DNA from: Pseudanabaena frigida
GTDB lineage: Bacteria; Cyanobacteriota; Cyanobacteriia; Pseudanabaenales; Pseudanabaenaceae
Direction: 5' to 3'
DNA length: 64,000 nucleotides
Assembly: GCA_003242085.1 (NCBI GenBank)
Contig: QBML01000002.1
Location: 62,001 to 126,000, forward strand
A program made the translations under genes and the position numbers. The notes beneath the pieces were generated by a model that was not told the DNA's origin, ran no database searches, and saw nothing but the letters and a program-made list of their open reading frames with translations. How positions within the stretch are numbered: the first letter of the stretch is position 1; the number at the start of each line of letters is the position of its first letter. This document shows, piece by piece, positions 9,364 to 18,125 of the stretch.

Positions 9364-10497
9364 ATGACAGTACATTTACCTGAAATTGGAATTACCAATT
9401 GCCGTAGAGCTAAAACATTACTCGAAGAATACCCTCAAAATATCGTTGGTAGTTTTTGGATAATGAGTGGCTATGGATTTGATAAAAAAGAAATTCCTAG
9501 CTGGTGGATTGACAATCATTTTGAAGACAATCAAGCACAATCAATTATCGATGGTTATGAAACAGGTCTTTTTGATGGTGAACATAACAACCCTTTGTAT
9601 TTAGGGTTTTGTATTATTGTTGTTGCGGCTCCAGACAATCCTGCTAGTCTTTCTTATGTAATCCAACATTTAAGAATGTGGGAAGGTGAAGGTATAGGAC
9701 TATTAAGAATAATGGCAAATTATAATATTCCTGCAATCACAGAAGTTATTTATCCTGAAAGTTTTTTAAAATACCGTTATGGTTATGCTGGCGAACGTAA
9801 TACTTATCGAAATTTACGTGTATCTCTAGATCACTGGTCAGTACAAATTTGGGAAGATTATTGTAGTTACCAAATGTCTAATCGTGGACAGCAGATATTT
9901 TATGAATATTGCAAACGAATCAATGTAATCAAAGATGAAGTACAAGCTACTGTTGAAAAAGGTTCTAAAGCCTTAGTTTTGACAGAAGGTGAAACAGATC
10001 CAATTTATATCAGAACAGCATTGGCTCTATTGGGAAAAACAAAAATTTTAGATCTAGTTGATATCGAGTGGGTCGGGGCTTCTGTAGGTCAGGGGAAAAG
10101 TATAAATACTGGAGACAGTGGTTTAAACAATACAAGAGATGTTCTCCTTTCTAATCCCAAATTTTTAACTAGAAAAGTGTTGCTTTTATATGACTGTGAT
10201 ACAAAAAAGCAAAGTGCTGATTATGACAATCTAAAAATTAGATCTATCCCTCGACAGGAAAATAGAAAGATCAAAAAAGGGATTGAAAATTTATTTCCTG
10301 ATCATTTATTTACTAAAGAGTTTTATACACCAAAAACTAAAATAGGTGATTATGGAGAAGTAAATCAAATTCAAGAATTTCAAAAAATGAGGTTCTGCAC
10401 ATGGATGTGTTCTCAGAAAAAGGATGCTAAAGATTTTGCGGACTTTAAGGTGATTGTCGATATTCTCAACGATTTTTTAAATGAATCATTGGAATAG
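9364..10497 (+). CDS. TOPRIM-like protein with novel N-terminal domain
   Basis: A 377-aa protein; I chose the ATG at 9364 over a TTG at 9322. The N-terminal half (about residues 1-200) is rich in Trp and Tyr (GSFWIMSGYGF, WSVQIWEDYC) and matches no family I recognise. The C-terminal half has TOPRIM hallmarks: a first strand with acidic residues (KALVLTEGETDPIYIRTAL) and a DxD strand (KVLLLYDCDTKK). It then continues RQENRKIKKGIENLFPDHL, as in OLD-type nucleases that have lost their ATPase domain. Codon use and AT content are slightly higher than in neighbouring housekeeping genes. It follows the ATPase/DUF4276 pair by about 360 bp, so it is a plausible stand-alone defence or DNA-processing protein. 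Confidence 0.7.
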   Translation: MTVHLPEIGITNCRRAKTLLEEYPQNIVGSFWIMSGYGFDKKEIPSWWIDNHFEDNQAQSIIDGYETGLFDGEHNNPLYLGFCIIVVAAPDNPASLSYVIQHLRMWEGEGIGLLRIMANYNIPAITEVIYPESFLKYRYGYAGERNTYRNLRVSLDHWSVQIWEDYCSYQMSNRGQQIFYEYCKRINVIKDEVQATVEKGSKALVLTEGETDPIYIRTALALLGKTKILDLVDIEWVGASVGQGKSINTGDSGLNNTRDVLLSNPKFLTRKVLLLYDCDTKKQSADYDNLKIRSIPRQENRKIKKGIENLFPDHLFTKEFYTPKTKIGDYGEVNQIQEFQKMRFCTWMCSQKKDAKDFADFKVIVDILNDFLNESLE

Positions 10498-10585
10498 TTA
10501 ATACGAAAAATAGCGACAAGTATTTTGTCTTGCTATAATTCTGACTAAGAATATGTAATCCACAACCTTGTAAAGGTCACTACAC

Positions 10586-10996
10586 ATGGCTACAGTTCAG
10601 TTTAAATCAGAGATCAGCATTGAACTCGATCAACTACTCACTGGAGTAGCCCAGCTAGACACACCTGATTTAGAGAAATTACTTATTCAAGTTCGACAAG
10701 TACTTGCCCATCGCCAAAATCCTAGTCTTCCTGCACTAGAACTAGAACTACTGCAAAAAATCAATCAAGCTATACCAGAAGAAATACAACAGAAATACAA
10801 CGATCTAAGCGCAAAAATGCGATCTCAAACTATCACTCCTGAAGAACATCAAGACTTACTTAAGCTGATTGATATTGTTGAGAAAGCTGATTGCGATCGC
10901 TTACAGCATCTTATCCAGTTATCGCAGTTACGGAATATTTCGTTAGCCGAATTGATGAAGCAACTACAGATTCATCCCCAACCCGTCCATGTCTAG
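10586..10996 (+). CDS. Small helical protein overlapping an HNH nuclease gene
   Basis: A 136-aa all-helical protein (FKSEISIELDQLLTGVAQLD at the start, then SQTITPEEHQDLLKLIDIVE and RLQHLIQLSQLRNISLAELM). Its stop overlaps the start of the HNH gene by eight bases, so the two are made together. Similar pairs of a helical protein and an HNH nuclease recur in cyanobacterial genomes from memory. The short protein could be an antitoxin-like or targeting partner, but no function is established here. A -10-like TATAAT sits at about 10535. Confidence 0.75.
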   Translation: MATVQFKSEISIELDQLLTGVAQLDTPDLEKLLIQVRQVLAHRQNPSLPALELELLQKINQAIPEEIQQKYNDLSAKMRSQTITPEEHQDLLKLIDIVEKADCDRLQHLIQLSQLRNISLAELMKQLQIHPQPVHV

Positions 10997-11417
10997 GCGA
11001 TACATCACAGCTACAGAAGAGAGTCAAATTATAGAAAGATCTAACCGACTTTGTGAATATTGTCGATGTTCTATGGACTACTCTGCACAGTCATTTGTCA
11101 TCGATCATATTGTGCCAATCGCTGAAGGCGGAACAACAACAATGGACAACTTAGCTTTTTCCTGTGGTGGATGTAACGGTCATAAATACACAAAAACTCA
11201 AGCCACAGATCCCGTTAGCCGCGAATTAGTGCCCATTTACAATCCCAGAACTCAAAAGTGGCTAGACAACTTTGTTTGGAGTGATGATCTCCTGCAAGTA
11301 GTTGGTTTAACAGCGATTGGTAGAGCCACTATAAACGCCTTACAAATGAATCGTTCTGGAGTGGTCAATATGAGAAAATTGCTACTTATGGCAGGACTAC
11401 ATCCTCCTAACTACTAA
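10989..11417 (+). CDS. HNH endonuclease
   Basis: A 142-aa HNH nuclease. The zinc-binding pair CEYC (about residues 23-26) and CGGC (about 57-60) flank the core FVIDHIVPIAEGGTTTMDNL, with the catalytic His in DHIVP. GHKYTKTQATDP continues the motif. The C-terminal part (FVWSDDLLQVVGLTAIGRAT) is typical of the cyanobacterial single-domain HNH family. It overlaps the preceding helical-protein gene. Possible roles include a nicking or defence nuclease or a toxin-like partner; the sequence alone does not decide. Confidence 0.9.
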   Translation: MSRRYITATEESQIIERSNRLCEYCRCSMDYSAQSFVIDHIVPIAEGGTTTMDNLAFSCGGCNGHKYTKTQATDPVSRELVPIYNPRTQKWLDNFVWSDDLLQVVGLTAIGRATINALQMNRSGVVNMRKLLLMAGLHPPNY

Positions 11418-11430
11418 TTATCTTCAGAAT

Positions 11431-11913
11431 TTACAAGAGATTGAAGAATGCTGAATCTATCTCATAGCCTAAGCTTTGGGTCATTTGCTGTAACTTTGCC
11501 GTGCTGTCAATGCCGCGTGACTTGAGCCATAGCGAAATGGTGAATACCTTCTGCATTACAAAAAGCTCCAATGCTTCAGGATTGTATTGCAACACATAGC
11601 CATCACCTTCGCGCTTAAACTCGTGGGGAACTAGCATCGCCGCATAGCGACTGAGTTCTGCACGCCAATCGAGGAGATAGCTAAACCAAGGATAGGTCGC
11701 ATCAAGACGAACAAACCAGAGACGCACTTCCGAGATTTCTGATAATTCGCGAGGATCGCCATCTTCCTTATCCCAGACAAGTTCGATTTGAAATTGGCGA
11801 TCACCTTCGGGAGTTTCATCCCAATTCGCTAATAACTTCTCGATCGCAATCTTAGCGGGAGTGATATCGAGTGATTCAATACAGGCTTGGTTGATATAGA
11901 TAACGGTAGACAT
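11431..11913 (-). CDS. CRR6 family NdhI maturation factor
   Basis: A 160-aa protein of the DUF1817/CRR6 family. The diagnostic central block reads DPRELSEISEVRLWFVRLDA, followed by YPWFSYLLDWRAELSRYAAM and YNPEALELFVMQKVF. CRR6 helps assemble the NdhI iron-sulfur subunit of photosynthetic NDH-1, which carries cyclic electron flow in the thylakoid membrane; it acts in the cytoplasm. It lies downstream of the DnaJ-like gene on the same strand, but a hairpin at 11937-11969 separates them. Identification rests on recalled family motifs. Confidence 0.8.
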   Translation of the reverse strand: MSTVIYINQACIESLDITPAKIAIEKLLANWDETPEGDRQFQIELVWDKEDGDPRELSEISEVRLWFVRLDATYPWFSYLLDWRAELSRYAAMLVPHEFKREGDGYVLQYNPEALELFVMQKVFTISLWLKSRGIDSTAKLQQMTQSLGYEIDSAFFNLL

Positions 11914-11936
11914 TACAGTATTTTATATAGAGATAA

Positions 11937-11969
11937 TAGTTAGGGCGGTGCAACGTACCGCCCTAACTA
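11937..11969 (-). terminator. Hairpin between dnaJ-like and CRR6 genes
   Basis: TAGTTAGGGCGGT (11937-11949) pairs perfectly with ACCGCCCTAACTA (11957-11969). It lies immediately after the DnaJ-like stop on the minus strand and probably terminates or attenuates transcription before the CRR6 gene. Confidence 0.65.
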
Positions 11970-11970
11970 T

Positions 11971-12939
11971 TTATTTTTTGGGTAGATTTTCGCGAGGATC
12001 GAAGGATTGGACTTCTAGCAACTGCTCGTAAAGTTCGCGTTCGCGCTTGCTGGGAGTTTTAGGAACCACGATTTGAACTTCCACATATTGATCGCCAAAG
12101 GTTCGCGCATCTTTTGGGAAACCTTTTCCAGAGAGTCGTAACTGTTGTCCAGACTTCACCGCAGGCGGAATAGTTAGCTTCACAAGCCCGCTTAGAGTTG
12201 GTACTTCCACTTGAATGCCGAGAACTGACTCGCTCGGTGAAATTGGCAACTGACAGCGAATATCGGAACCTTCAAGGGTAAAAAATGGATGGGGCTTCAG
12301 CGTAATTTTGAGATAGAGATCTCCGCCCGATGCCCCTTGACCTTTGAGGCGAATCCTTTGACCTGAGAGTACACCTGCGGGCATATTGACCTCAAGCGAT
12401 CGCCCATCTTCGAGGCGAATGCGCTCGCGACCGCCCACATAGGCGCGTTCGAGGGGCAATTCTAATAAAGCTTCAGAATCGCGGCGTGGTGTTGGTCGCG
12501 GTGGGGCTTGGGTCGTGGTGCGATAAGAAGATGCGCCACCAGTATCTTGGGCGCGTTCATTAGTGCGGAATTTGCCTAATAACTGATCGACAAATTCTTG
12601 GAAGTCGTTATATTGGCTAAAGTCAACATCGCCTGTATAGCCACGCTCAAAATCAGGTGTATATTGTTCGCGAGATGAAGGAGCGCGTCCACCCTGACCT
12701 TGGAATCCACCTTGTTTCCAATATTGCCCAAAGCGATCGTATTGTTGGCGTTTAGTGGTGTCGGACAGCACTTCGTAGGCTTCACCAATATCTTTGAAGC
12801 GCTCTTCGGCTGCCTTGTCTCCAGGATTGAGGTCGGGATGATATTTCCGCGCTAGCCTGCGATAGGAGCGCTTAATTTCGTCAGCCGTAGCTGTCTTCGG
12901 TACGCCGAGGATTTCATAGTAATTGCGAAAGTTTTGCAT
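11971..12939 (-). CDS. DnaJ/CbpA-like J-domain co-chaperone
   Basis: A 322-aa type II (CbpA-like) co-chaperone that stimulates DnaK. The J domain is at residues 5-70 ([20 protein letters not shown] and [20 protein letters not shown]) with an intact HPD. A Gly/Gln-rich linker follows ([16 protein letters not shown]). The C-terminal DnaJ_C beta domains start near residue 155 ([20 protein letters not shown]), and there is no zinc-finger module between them. The last block [17 protein letters not shown] is the usual end of the substrate-binding domain. Many cyanobacterial genomes carry several such genes; which one this is cannot be told from context. Confidence 0.93.
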   Translation of the reverse strand: MQNFRNYYEILGVPKTATADEIKRSYRRLARKYHPDLNPGDKAAEERFKDIGEAYEVLSDTTKRQQYDRFGQYWKQGGFQGQGGRAPSSREQYTPDFERGYTGDVDFSQYNDFQEFVDQLLGKFRTNERAQDTGGASSYRTTTQAPPRPTPRRDSEALLELPLERAYVGGRERIRLEDGRSLEVNMPAGVLSGQRIRLKGQGASGGDLYLKITLKPHPFFTLEGSDIRCQLPISPSESVLGIQVEVPTLSGLVKLTIPPAVKSGQQLRLSGKGFPKDARTFGDQYVEVQIVVPKTPSKRERELYEQLLEVQSFDPRENLPKK

Positions 12940-13030
12940 ATTTCCCGAACTGCAAACAAGGAGATAACTTAGCTTACCCTATCGGTGCTTTTGGAAACCC
13001 TTGCGGCTTTGCCAAAAGCTATAGTGCTTA

Positions 13031-13089
13031 CTAAACTCCAAAGATTTAGAGGTAGCACAAAGCACTACGTCTAAATCTTTGGGGTTTAG
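13031..13089. repeat. 20-bp inverted repeat at the end of the mannosyltransferase gene
   Basis: CTAAACTCCAAAGATTTAGA (13031-13050) pairs with TCTAAATCTTTGGGGTTTAG (13070-13089) with one mismatch. The right arm includes the stop codon of the mannosyltransferase gene, so the hairpin may end its transcript. It shares the CCCAAA/TTTGGG edge seen in other hairpins of the window. Confidence 0.65.
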
Positions 13090-14432
13090 ATCCAGCTAGG
13101 TAACCACATTAACACGCGCAAATAGACCGAGGAGATCGGTAAACCGATATAAATAGGCAACCAAAATAAAAATGAGATCGCCACTGTTACAAAAATCCCT
13201 GAGCCGATCGCCCGCAGTTTCTCTAGGGGAGATTGCCATAAAGTTGACACCAAAAGTGCCAATGCCCCAAAAGCAAAAACCGATGCTGGCATATAGTGAT
13301 ATAGAAATATGCATCGCCTACTCAAGCTCCAAGGCAACCAATGGGCAAAAAAACTTGTAGTCACGTAAAAAGCAAACCAAAATAATAGCGAATGCTCATT
13401 AGAGGGGATTTTGGTTAATATTTGGGGTGGAAACCTGAACTTGGAGACAATTACAAATACAGTGCAAACTACTAAAGCGATCGCACTGAGCCAATATAAA
13501 AACGGATTACCCATCGCATGAACAAATTCCACCATGCTATTTGGGCGCGTCTCAAAAAAATAAGCGATCGGGCGAATTAACAAAACCCAACTCCACCAAG
13601 GCGAACAGTAAGGATGAATTGGTTCAGTTTTACCGACTCCCAAGTTTTGATGAAAGCCAAGGATCTGGCGGTGCAATTCCCAAATATCGCGTTCGGGATT
13701 AATCATTAGATGCGGAATCCACTGCACAAAATAGAAAGCGATTGGCATGATTACTAACCCAATCACAATCTGCGGTGCATTTAAAGTTTGGCGATAGCGC
13801 GACCATGCATAACTGGCGATCGCCACCAGACCTACGATATATGCTAGTCCAGTCCATTTCACACTCACTGATGCTCCCAACATCAAACCAGTCACAATTA
13901 CCCAAAACCAGCGTTGGCGCGATCGCTTCAGCGCCAATACCATGCATAACTGGCTCAGCATCCCAAACAGCAAAATGTAAATATTGATCAAGCCAAATCT
14001 TGACTCCACCAATAACAGCCCGTCCATTACGACAAACCAACCTGTCAGCCATGCCCAACTGCGGCGATCGCTCAACTGCCAGATCAACTCGTAGGTGACT
14101 AAGGGTAATAGCGAACCTGCGATCGCCGTCATGCAACGATAGCCAAATGGTGCGTAGCCAAAGATCTTAATCCCTAAAGCAATGATGTACTTTGCTAATG
14201 GCGGATGAGCATCAAAAAATGGCTCACTATGCAAGTAATTTAGAGCAAATTTTGGGTAATAAATCTCATCAAAAACAACTTCAGCCGTGCCATCTAAATT
14301 CCAAAAGCGCAACCCAAAGGCAACTACCGCGATCGCCATCACTCCAAATACTGGATGTTCCGATAGCCAAATCAGGCGATCGGTTAAACGAGCTAGGGGC
14401 GTAATAATAAATCGCTCGCTCCAATTGCTCAT
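13086..14432 (-). CDS. Dolichyl-phosphate-mannose-type protein mannosyltransferase (GT39-like)
   Basis: A 448-aa polytopic membrane protein of the PMT/GT39 family. The first extracytoplasmic loop carries the catalytic acidic pair and substrate motif (VFDEIYYPKFALNYLHSEPF, then FDAHPPLAKYIIALG). About ten hydrophobic helices follow, ending with FVTVAISFLFWLPIYIGLPI. Such enzymes transfer mannose from a polyprenyl-phosphate carrier to proteins or glycans on the outer face of the cytoplasmic membrane. In bacteria the acceptor often remains unknown. No glycosylation cluster surrounds it. Confidence 0.85.
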   Translation of the reverse strand: MSNWSERFIITPLARLTDRLIWLSEHPVFGVMAIAVVAFGLRFWNLDGTAEVVFDEIYYPKFALNYLHSEPFFDAHPPLAKYIIALGIKIFGYAPFGYRCMTAIAGSLLPLVTYELIWQLSDRRSWAWLTGWFVVMDGLLLVESRFGLINIYILLFGMLSQLCMVLALKRSRQRWFWVIVTGLMLGASVSVKWTGLAYIVGLVAIASYAWSRYRQTLNAPQIVIGLVIMPIAFYFVQWIPHLMINPERDIWELHRQILGFHQNLGVGKTEPIHPYCSPWWSWVLLIRPIAYFFETRPNSMVEFVHAMGNPFLYWLSAIALVVCTVFVIVSKFRFPPQILTKIPSNEHSLLFWFAFYVTTSFFAHWLPWSLSRRCIFLYHYMPASVFAFGALALLVSTLWQSPLEKLRAIGSGIFVTVAISFLFWLPIYIGLPISSVYLRVLMWLPSWI

Positions 14433-14493
14433 TGATAGTTCTGTTCTACAAACATTTGTATAGATATTGCGCTTTGCATCCTAAATCCTTTGG

Positions 14494-14536
14494 AGTTTTA
14501 ATAGAGGAATCGCTGAGCGATTCCTCTATTAAAACT
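14494..14536. terminator. Perfect 21-bp hairpin at the end of the DsbA-like gene
   Basis: AGTTTTAATAGAGGAATCGCT (14494-14514) is the exact reverse complement of 14516-14536. The right arm covers the stop codon of the DsbA-like gene on the minus strand. It probably acts as that gene's terminator. A TTGCGCTTTGCATCC stretch beside it (about 14466-14481) resembles the GCGCAAAGCGC tail of other hairpins in the window. Confidence 0.7.
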
Positions 14537-15296
14537 ATTTACCTGCTTTAATTTGAGCAACTAAATCTTCCAAATCCTTCACATTTGGCGCTCCAGAGAA
14601 AAATACCCCATTCACCACAAATGAAGGCGTGCCGCGTACTCCTAAAGATTTACCAAGCTCAAAATCTTTTTTAATGGCAGCCTTTGCTTCGGCACTCTTG
14701 CGATCGCGGTTAAAGCGATCGACATCAAGATTCAAAGTTTTAGCCTGTTCGAGATAAAACTCTTCCCCAAGTTTGCTCTGTTGCTCAAACAAAGCATCGT
14801 GGTACTCCCAAAATTTACCTTGTTGCATTGCTGCCCATGAGGCAAGTGCTGCGGGTTCAGCCTGAGCATGAATCTCTGTAAGCGGAAAATGCTTGTAAAC
14901 CAAAGTCACATCATTCTGATTTCTTGCCATAAACTCCTTAACGACTGCATGAGCCTTGGCACAATAAGGACATTCAAAATCAGAGAATTCTGCCATGATA
15001 ATTTTTTGGCTAGCAGAACCTGTAACTGGTGAATTACGCAGTAATAAACGTGGTTCTTGGCGAATTTGCGATAACACCTTATCGCGCAACTGTTCTTCTT
15101 GTTGAGCCTGCGCTCTTTGATAAGACTGAACTGAGTCTAAAATCACCTGTGGATTTTTGCGAATAATTTCTAAAACTTTAGTTTCAAACTGAGAGTCAGA
15201 CAGTTGAGCGCTAGCGGATTGTCCTGAAGAAGCACAGCTCGTAACAATTAATAAGAGTGCAACTAATGCTGAGAGTAGATAGGGTTGGAGTCGCAT
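14535..15296 (-). CDS. DsbA-like thioredoxin-fold lipoprotein
   Basis: A 253-aa thiol-disulfide oxidoreductase of the thioredoxin_4 (DsbA/BdbD-like) family. The signal sequence ends in a lipobox (LLIVTSCAS), so the protein is probably anchored as a lipoprotein in the periplasm or thylakoid lumen. The active site CPYC lies in AEFSDFECPYCAKAHAVVKE, and the cis-Pro loop is GVRGTPSFVVNGVFFSGAP. A helical insert lies between. It probably introduces or isomerises disulfides in exported proteins. It is transcribed alone. Confidence 0.9.
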   Translation of the reverse strand: MRLQPYLLSALVALLLIVTSCASSGQSASAQLSDSQFETKVLEIIRKNPQVILDSVQSYQRAQAQQEEQLRDKVLSQIRQEPRLLLRNSPVTGSASQKIIMAEFSDFECPYCAKAHAVVKEFMARNQNDVTLVYKHFPLTEIHAQAEPAALASWAAMQQGKFWEYHDALFEQQSKLGEEFYLEQAKTLNLDVDRFNRDRKSAEAKAAIKKDFELGKSLGVRGTPSFVVNGVFFSGAPNVKDLEDLVAQIKAGK

Positions 15297-15383
15297 TGCA
15301 AAAATATCACAAGTAGAAGGAGTAATTCTTTGCGTCTTAGTTTACACGATCGTTAATTGTAGCTATCGCATCGGACGTAATAC

Positions 15384-15533
15384 ATAAAACTCAAAAGCTA
15401 AAGGTGTTGTAGTTATGCTATCGCTGAGTGGCTGAGTGTATCAGGACTTAAACCCCAAAGAAGGATTGCGGCGCAAAGCGCTGCAATCCTTACATGACTG
15501 GCGATAACTATACCTTTAGATTTTGAGTTTTAT
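15384..15533. repeat. Nested palindromic element, about 150 bp
   Basis: An outer pair, ATAAAACTCAAAAGCTAAAG at 15384 and its counterpart ending at 15533, matches with one mismatch in 22. An inner pair, AAGGATTGCGGCGC (15461-15474) and GCGCTGCAATCCTT (15478-15491), pairs around AAA. Together they form a long branched palindrome in the gap between the DsbA-like gene and a small plus-strand gene. The inner part with its CCCCAAAG edge belongs to the hairpin family found across the window. No gene is visible in this gap (15297-15670). Confidence 0.6.
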
Positions 15534-15670
15534 TAACTCTAACTTCCAATGCGATACTTTTGCACCTTCATGGGTGATGGCAAAATGTGTTAACTTATAT
15601 TAAGTTTGTTTAAGATTTAATCCGAGGCATTGAATTTGAGACTCAATCTAAAAACCTTATAGACACGACC

Positions 15671-15937
15671 ATGATCGCTGATAATAACGCTTTCAAAAGC
15701 AATCAAACTCTAGTTATTGCAGGTAACTATTCTGAATACTTAAACTGGCGTAAGGAAAATCCATCTGTAAGATCTTGTAAATATGTTGAACGGATTGAAG
15801 ATGTTCGAGGGGTAAACGGATTTTTAGCGGATATTATTCTCTATGGGAATTATGAGAATAATCCTGTATACAATACATTGCAAATGCGCGATCTTTTAGC
15901 TGAGAGAGCTTCTCCATTTCGTTCCTACGTACACTAA
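15671..15937 (+). CDS. Small hypothetical protein
   Basis: An 88-aa protein that I do not recognise. It starts MIADNNAFKSNQTLVIAGNY and ends RDLLAERASPFRSYVH, with mixed hydrophobic and polar residues, no signal peptide and no membrane helix. AT-rich upstream sequence could hold a promoter. It stands alone between the palindromic element and the hybrid kinase gene on the other strand. The pattern of charged and aromatic residues suggests a real globular protein, but support is modest. Confidence 0.5.
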   Translation: MIADNNAFKSNQTLVIAGNYSEYLNWRKENPSVRSCKYVERIEDVRGVNGFLADIILYGNYENNPVYNTLQMRDLLAERASPFRSYVH

Positions 15938-16043
15938 AGATATAGGAATAAAAATAGGTTTCGAATCTTCCTAGCAGCTGTTTTAAGAACATTTAGAAAA
16001 GTCTAAGCCTATCATAAATCTGCTTAAGTGGAAGTTTCTACAG

Positions 16044-16090
16044 CCCTCACCCTAGCCCCTCTCCTGCGGGAGAATGGCTAGGGGTAAGGG
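16044..16090. repeat. Imperfect inverted repeat of the CCCTCACCCTAGCCCC type
   Basis: CCCTCACCCTAGCCCCTCTC pairs imperfectly with GAATGGCTAGGGGTAAGGG across CTGCGGGA. This sequence type recurs in many bacterial genomes as a dispersed intergenic repeat. It sits just downstream of the hybrid kinase gene. Confidence 0.55.
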
Positions 16091-16106
16091 TTCCACATAA
16101 CATCAG

Positions 16107-18125
16107 TTACTTAGAATTGCTATACAAGTAATGCAAATCTAAATGCTTAGCCATTTCTTCAAAAATTTTATCTTCTGTAAATGGTTTGGCAACAAATCCA
16201 TCAAATCCTAGTTGATATAAATCTTCTTCTCGGGTATCTACGAGACTGGCGGTTAAAGCGATGATTCGGACTTTTTGAGATTCTGGAATCTTTTTATTTG
16301 CCTCAATTTCTCTTATTGACATTGCTGCTTCATTGCCACTTAATATTGGCATTTTTACATCCATCCAAATCAAGTCAGGCAACCAAGACTCCCAAACAGT
16401 GATCGCTTCCTGCCCATTATTTACTTCTCTGACTTCAAATCCAAGAGGCGATAGGATTCTAGTTAATAGTTGCCGATTAAGACGAATATCTTCAGCGATT
16501 AAGATACGATATGACATTCCGCCCTCAACGCCAATTACGCGATTTGGAGACTTAGTTGAAGAATCAATACTAAATAGATCTAAAGATTTAATTGGAATAT
16601 TAAATTTAAAAGTCGAACCTTCTCCTAACTTACTAGTTACGGACATTTGTCCACCCATGAGGCGTACATAATTGTAACTAATCGATAATCCTAAACCCGT
16701 ACCCTCTTGCGATCTCCTACCACTATCAGTTTGCACAAAAGGCTGAAACAAAGTCAACAGCTCCGCCTCAGAAACACCTACACCAGTGTCCTCCACCTCA
16801 AAACAGAGATTAAAATATGTTTCCGAACCTTGTTCTAATGGTTTTGTCGATCCTTCAGGGAAAACTCGAACATAAATATGTCCTGCCTTTGTAAACTTAA
16901 TTGCATTACTGATCAAATTAATAAGAATTTGACGTAATTTACCTTCATCAATACAGATATATGGAGGAACATCAGGATGAATCCTAAAATCAAAGAATAA
17001 CTCTTTCTCTTCAGCTTTCAGAGCCAACATATCTCTCGCCATATCAATAATGTCATAGAGATAGCACTCTTTCTCTCGCAGAAGTACGCTCCCAGCATCC
17101 AATTTAGACATTTCTAAGATGTCATTAATCATGGTTAACAGGTGATTACCGCTGTTACAAATCGTTTGCAAATCGTTTTGATGCTGCTCGTTTAGCTCTT
17201 GGTCGTACAACATTAGCTGAGCAAATCCAAGAATGGCATTGAGTGGCGTTCGTAATTCATGGCTCATATTAGCCAGAAAAGCAGCCTTAGACAGGCTTGC
17301 TGCCTCCGCCGCCTCTTTTGCCTTTTGCAGAGCGTGAGTACGTTCTTCAACCCTTTGCTCTAGTAGATTTGCTTGTTCTTTTAATTTTTTCTCTGACTTA
17401 CGCAAGGCGATTTCAGTCTTCTTCAACAGCGTAATATCATAGAAAGTACTTAGAAGTACTTGTTCGCCATTTAACCAAAGTAAATGGAGTGAGGCCAAAA
17501 CCCACAATGGAGATTGGTTAGGTCTTTGCAACCGAATCTCATAGTCACGCACTCTCTGATTTTCTAGGAAATACTGCTGCAATCTCTCCCATTCTGATTT
17601 GAGATAATAAAGTTCGGTAACTGGCTGTTGAATTAGATCCTGCGGCTCTTTCTGCATCATTAAGCCAGCACTAGTATTAGCATAAGAGATTGCACCGTCG
17701 GAAAGGCGACTGACCAACATTGCCATACTGGTTGATTCAGCGATCGCCCTAAACTGCTCCTCACTCTGGCGCATGGTTTCAACAGCACGATTATATTGCT
17801 CGTACTCAATCGCATCACCGTGCTCGGTGGTAGTTGTCAACATAATTTCGAGATCGCTCTTATCTCGATAGACAATTTCTAAAATTGACTGCAAAGTGGC
17901 TTGCGCCATCTTACGTTCGATAATTTCATTTTTTAGTCTTTTGTTAAGTTCTAACAACTCTGCTTCAATCAAATCTCCATGTTCAATTGCTGTTAGCAAA
18001 GAGTTCTCTAGATCGCAATTTTCCATCTGAAGTCGGCTAACTTCCATCCGTAAGTCTTTGACTTCTTGCTGAAGATTTTGCAAGTCTTTCACAGATATTT
18101 CTTCAGAAACTTTGGGATTGTTCAT
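16107..18125 (-). CDS. Hybrid sensor histidine kinase with PAS and receiver domains
   Basis: A 672-aa hybrid kinase, taking the ATG at 18125 instead of a TTG nine codons upstream. A coiled coil comes first (EVKDLRMEVSRLQMENCDLE), then a PAS domain around residues 120-240 and a second coiled coil. The HisKA box is AAFLANMSHELRTPLNAILG with phospho-His. The ATPase domain has N (INLISNAIKFTKAGH), G1 (FEVEDTGVGV) and G2 ([14 protein letters not shown]) boxes. A C-terminal receiver carries the phospho-Asp in PDLIWMDVKMPILSG. There is no membrane helix, so it senses a cytoplasmic signal. No partner regulator gene is adjacent. Confidence 0.95.
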   Translation of the reverse strand: MNNPKVSEEISVKDLQNLQQEVKDLRMEVSRLQMENCDLENSLLTAIEHGDLIEAELLELNKRLKNEIIERKMAQATLQSILEIVYRDKSDLEIMLTTTTEHGDAIEYEQYNRAVETMRQSEEQFRAIAESTSMAMLVSRLSDGAISYANTSAGLMMQKEPQDLIQQPVTELYYLKSEWERLQQYFLENQRVRDYEIRLQRPNQSPLWVLASLHLLWLNGEQVLLSTFYDITLLKKTEIALRKSEKKLKEQANLLEQRVEERTHALQKAKEAAEAASLSKAAFLANMSHELRTPLNAILGFAQLMLYDQELNEQHQNDLQTICNSGNHLLTMINDILEMSKLDAGSVLLREKECYLYDIIDMARDMLALKAEEKELFFDFRIHPDVPPYICIDEGKLRQILINLISNAIKFTKAGHIYVRVFPEGSTKPLEQGSETYFNLCFEVEDTGVGVSEAELLTLFQPFVQTDSGRRSQEGTGLGLSISYNYVRLMGGQMSVTSKLGEGSTFKFNIPIKSLDLFSIDSSTKSPNRVIGVEGGMSYRILIAEDIRLNRQLLTRILSPLGFEVREVNNGQEAITVWESWLPDLIWMDVKMPILSGNEAAMSIREIEANKKIPESQKVRIIALTASLVDTREEDLYQLGFDGFVAKPFTEDKIFEEMAKHLDLHYLYSNSK

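Noticed and set aside
13699-14136. A 145-codon minus-strand frame within the mannosyltransferase gene
   Set aside because: It is an out-of-frame shadow of a membrane protein gene with a clear PMT motif.
16044-16090. Possible CRISPR or attachment site at the CCCTCACCCTAGCCCC repeat
   Set aside because: There is only one copy, forming an inverted repeat; no spacers, direct repeats, cas genes or integrase are present.
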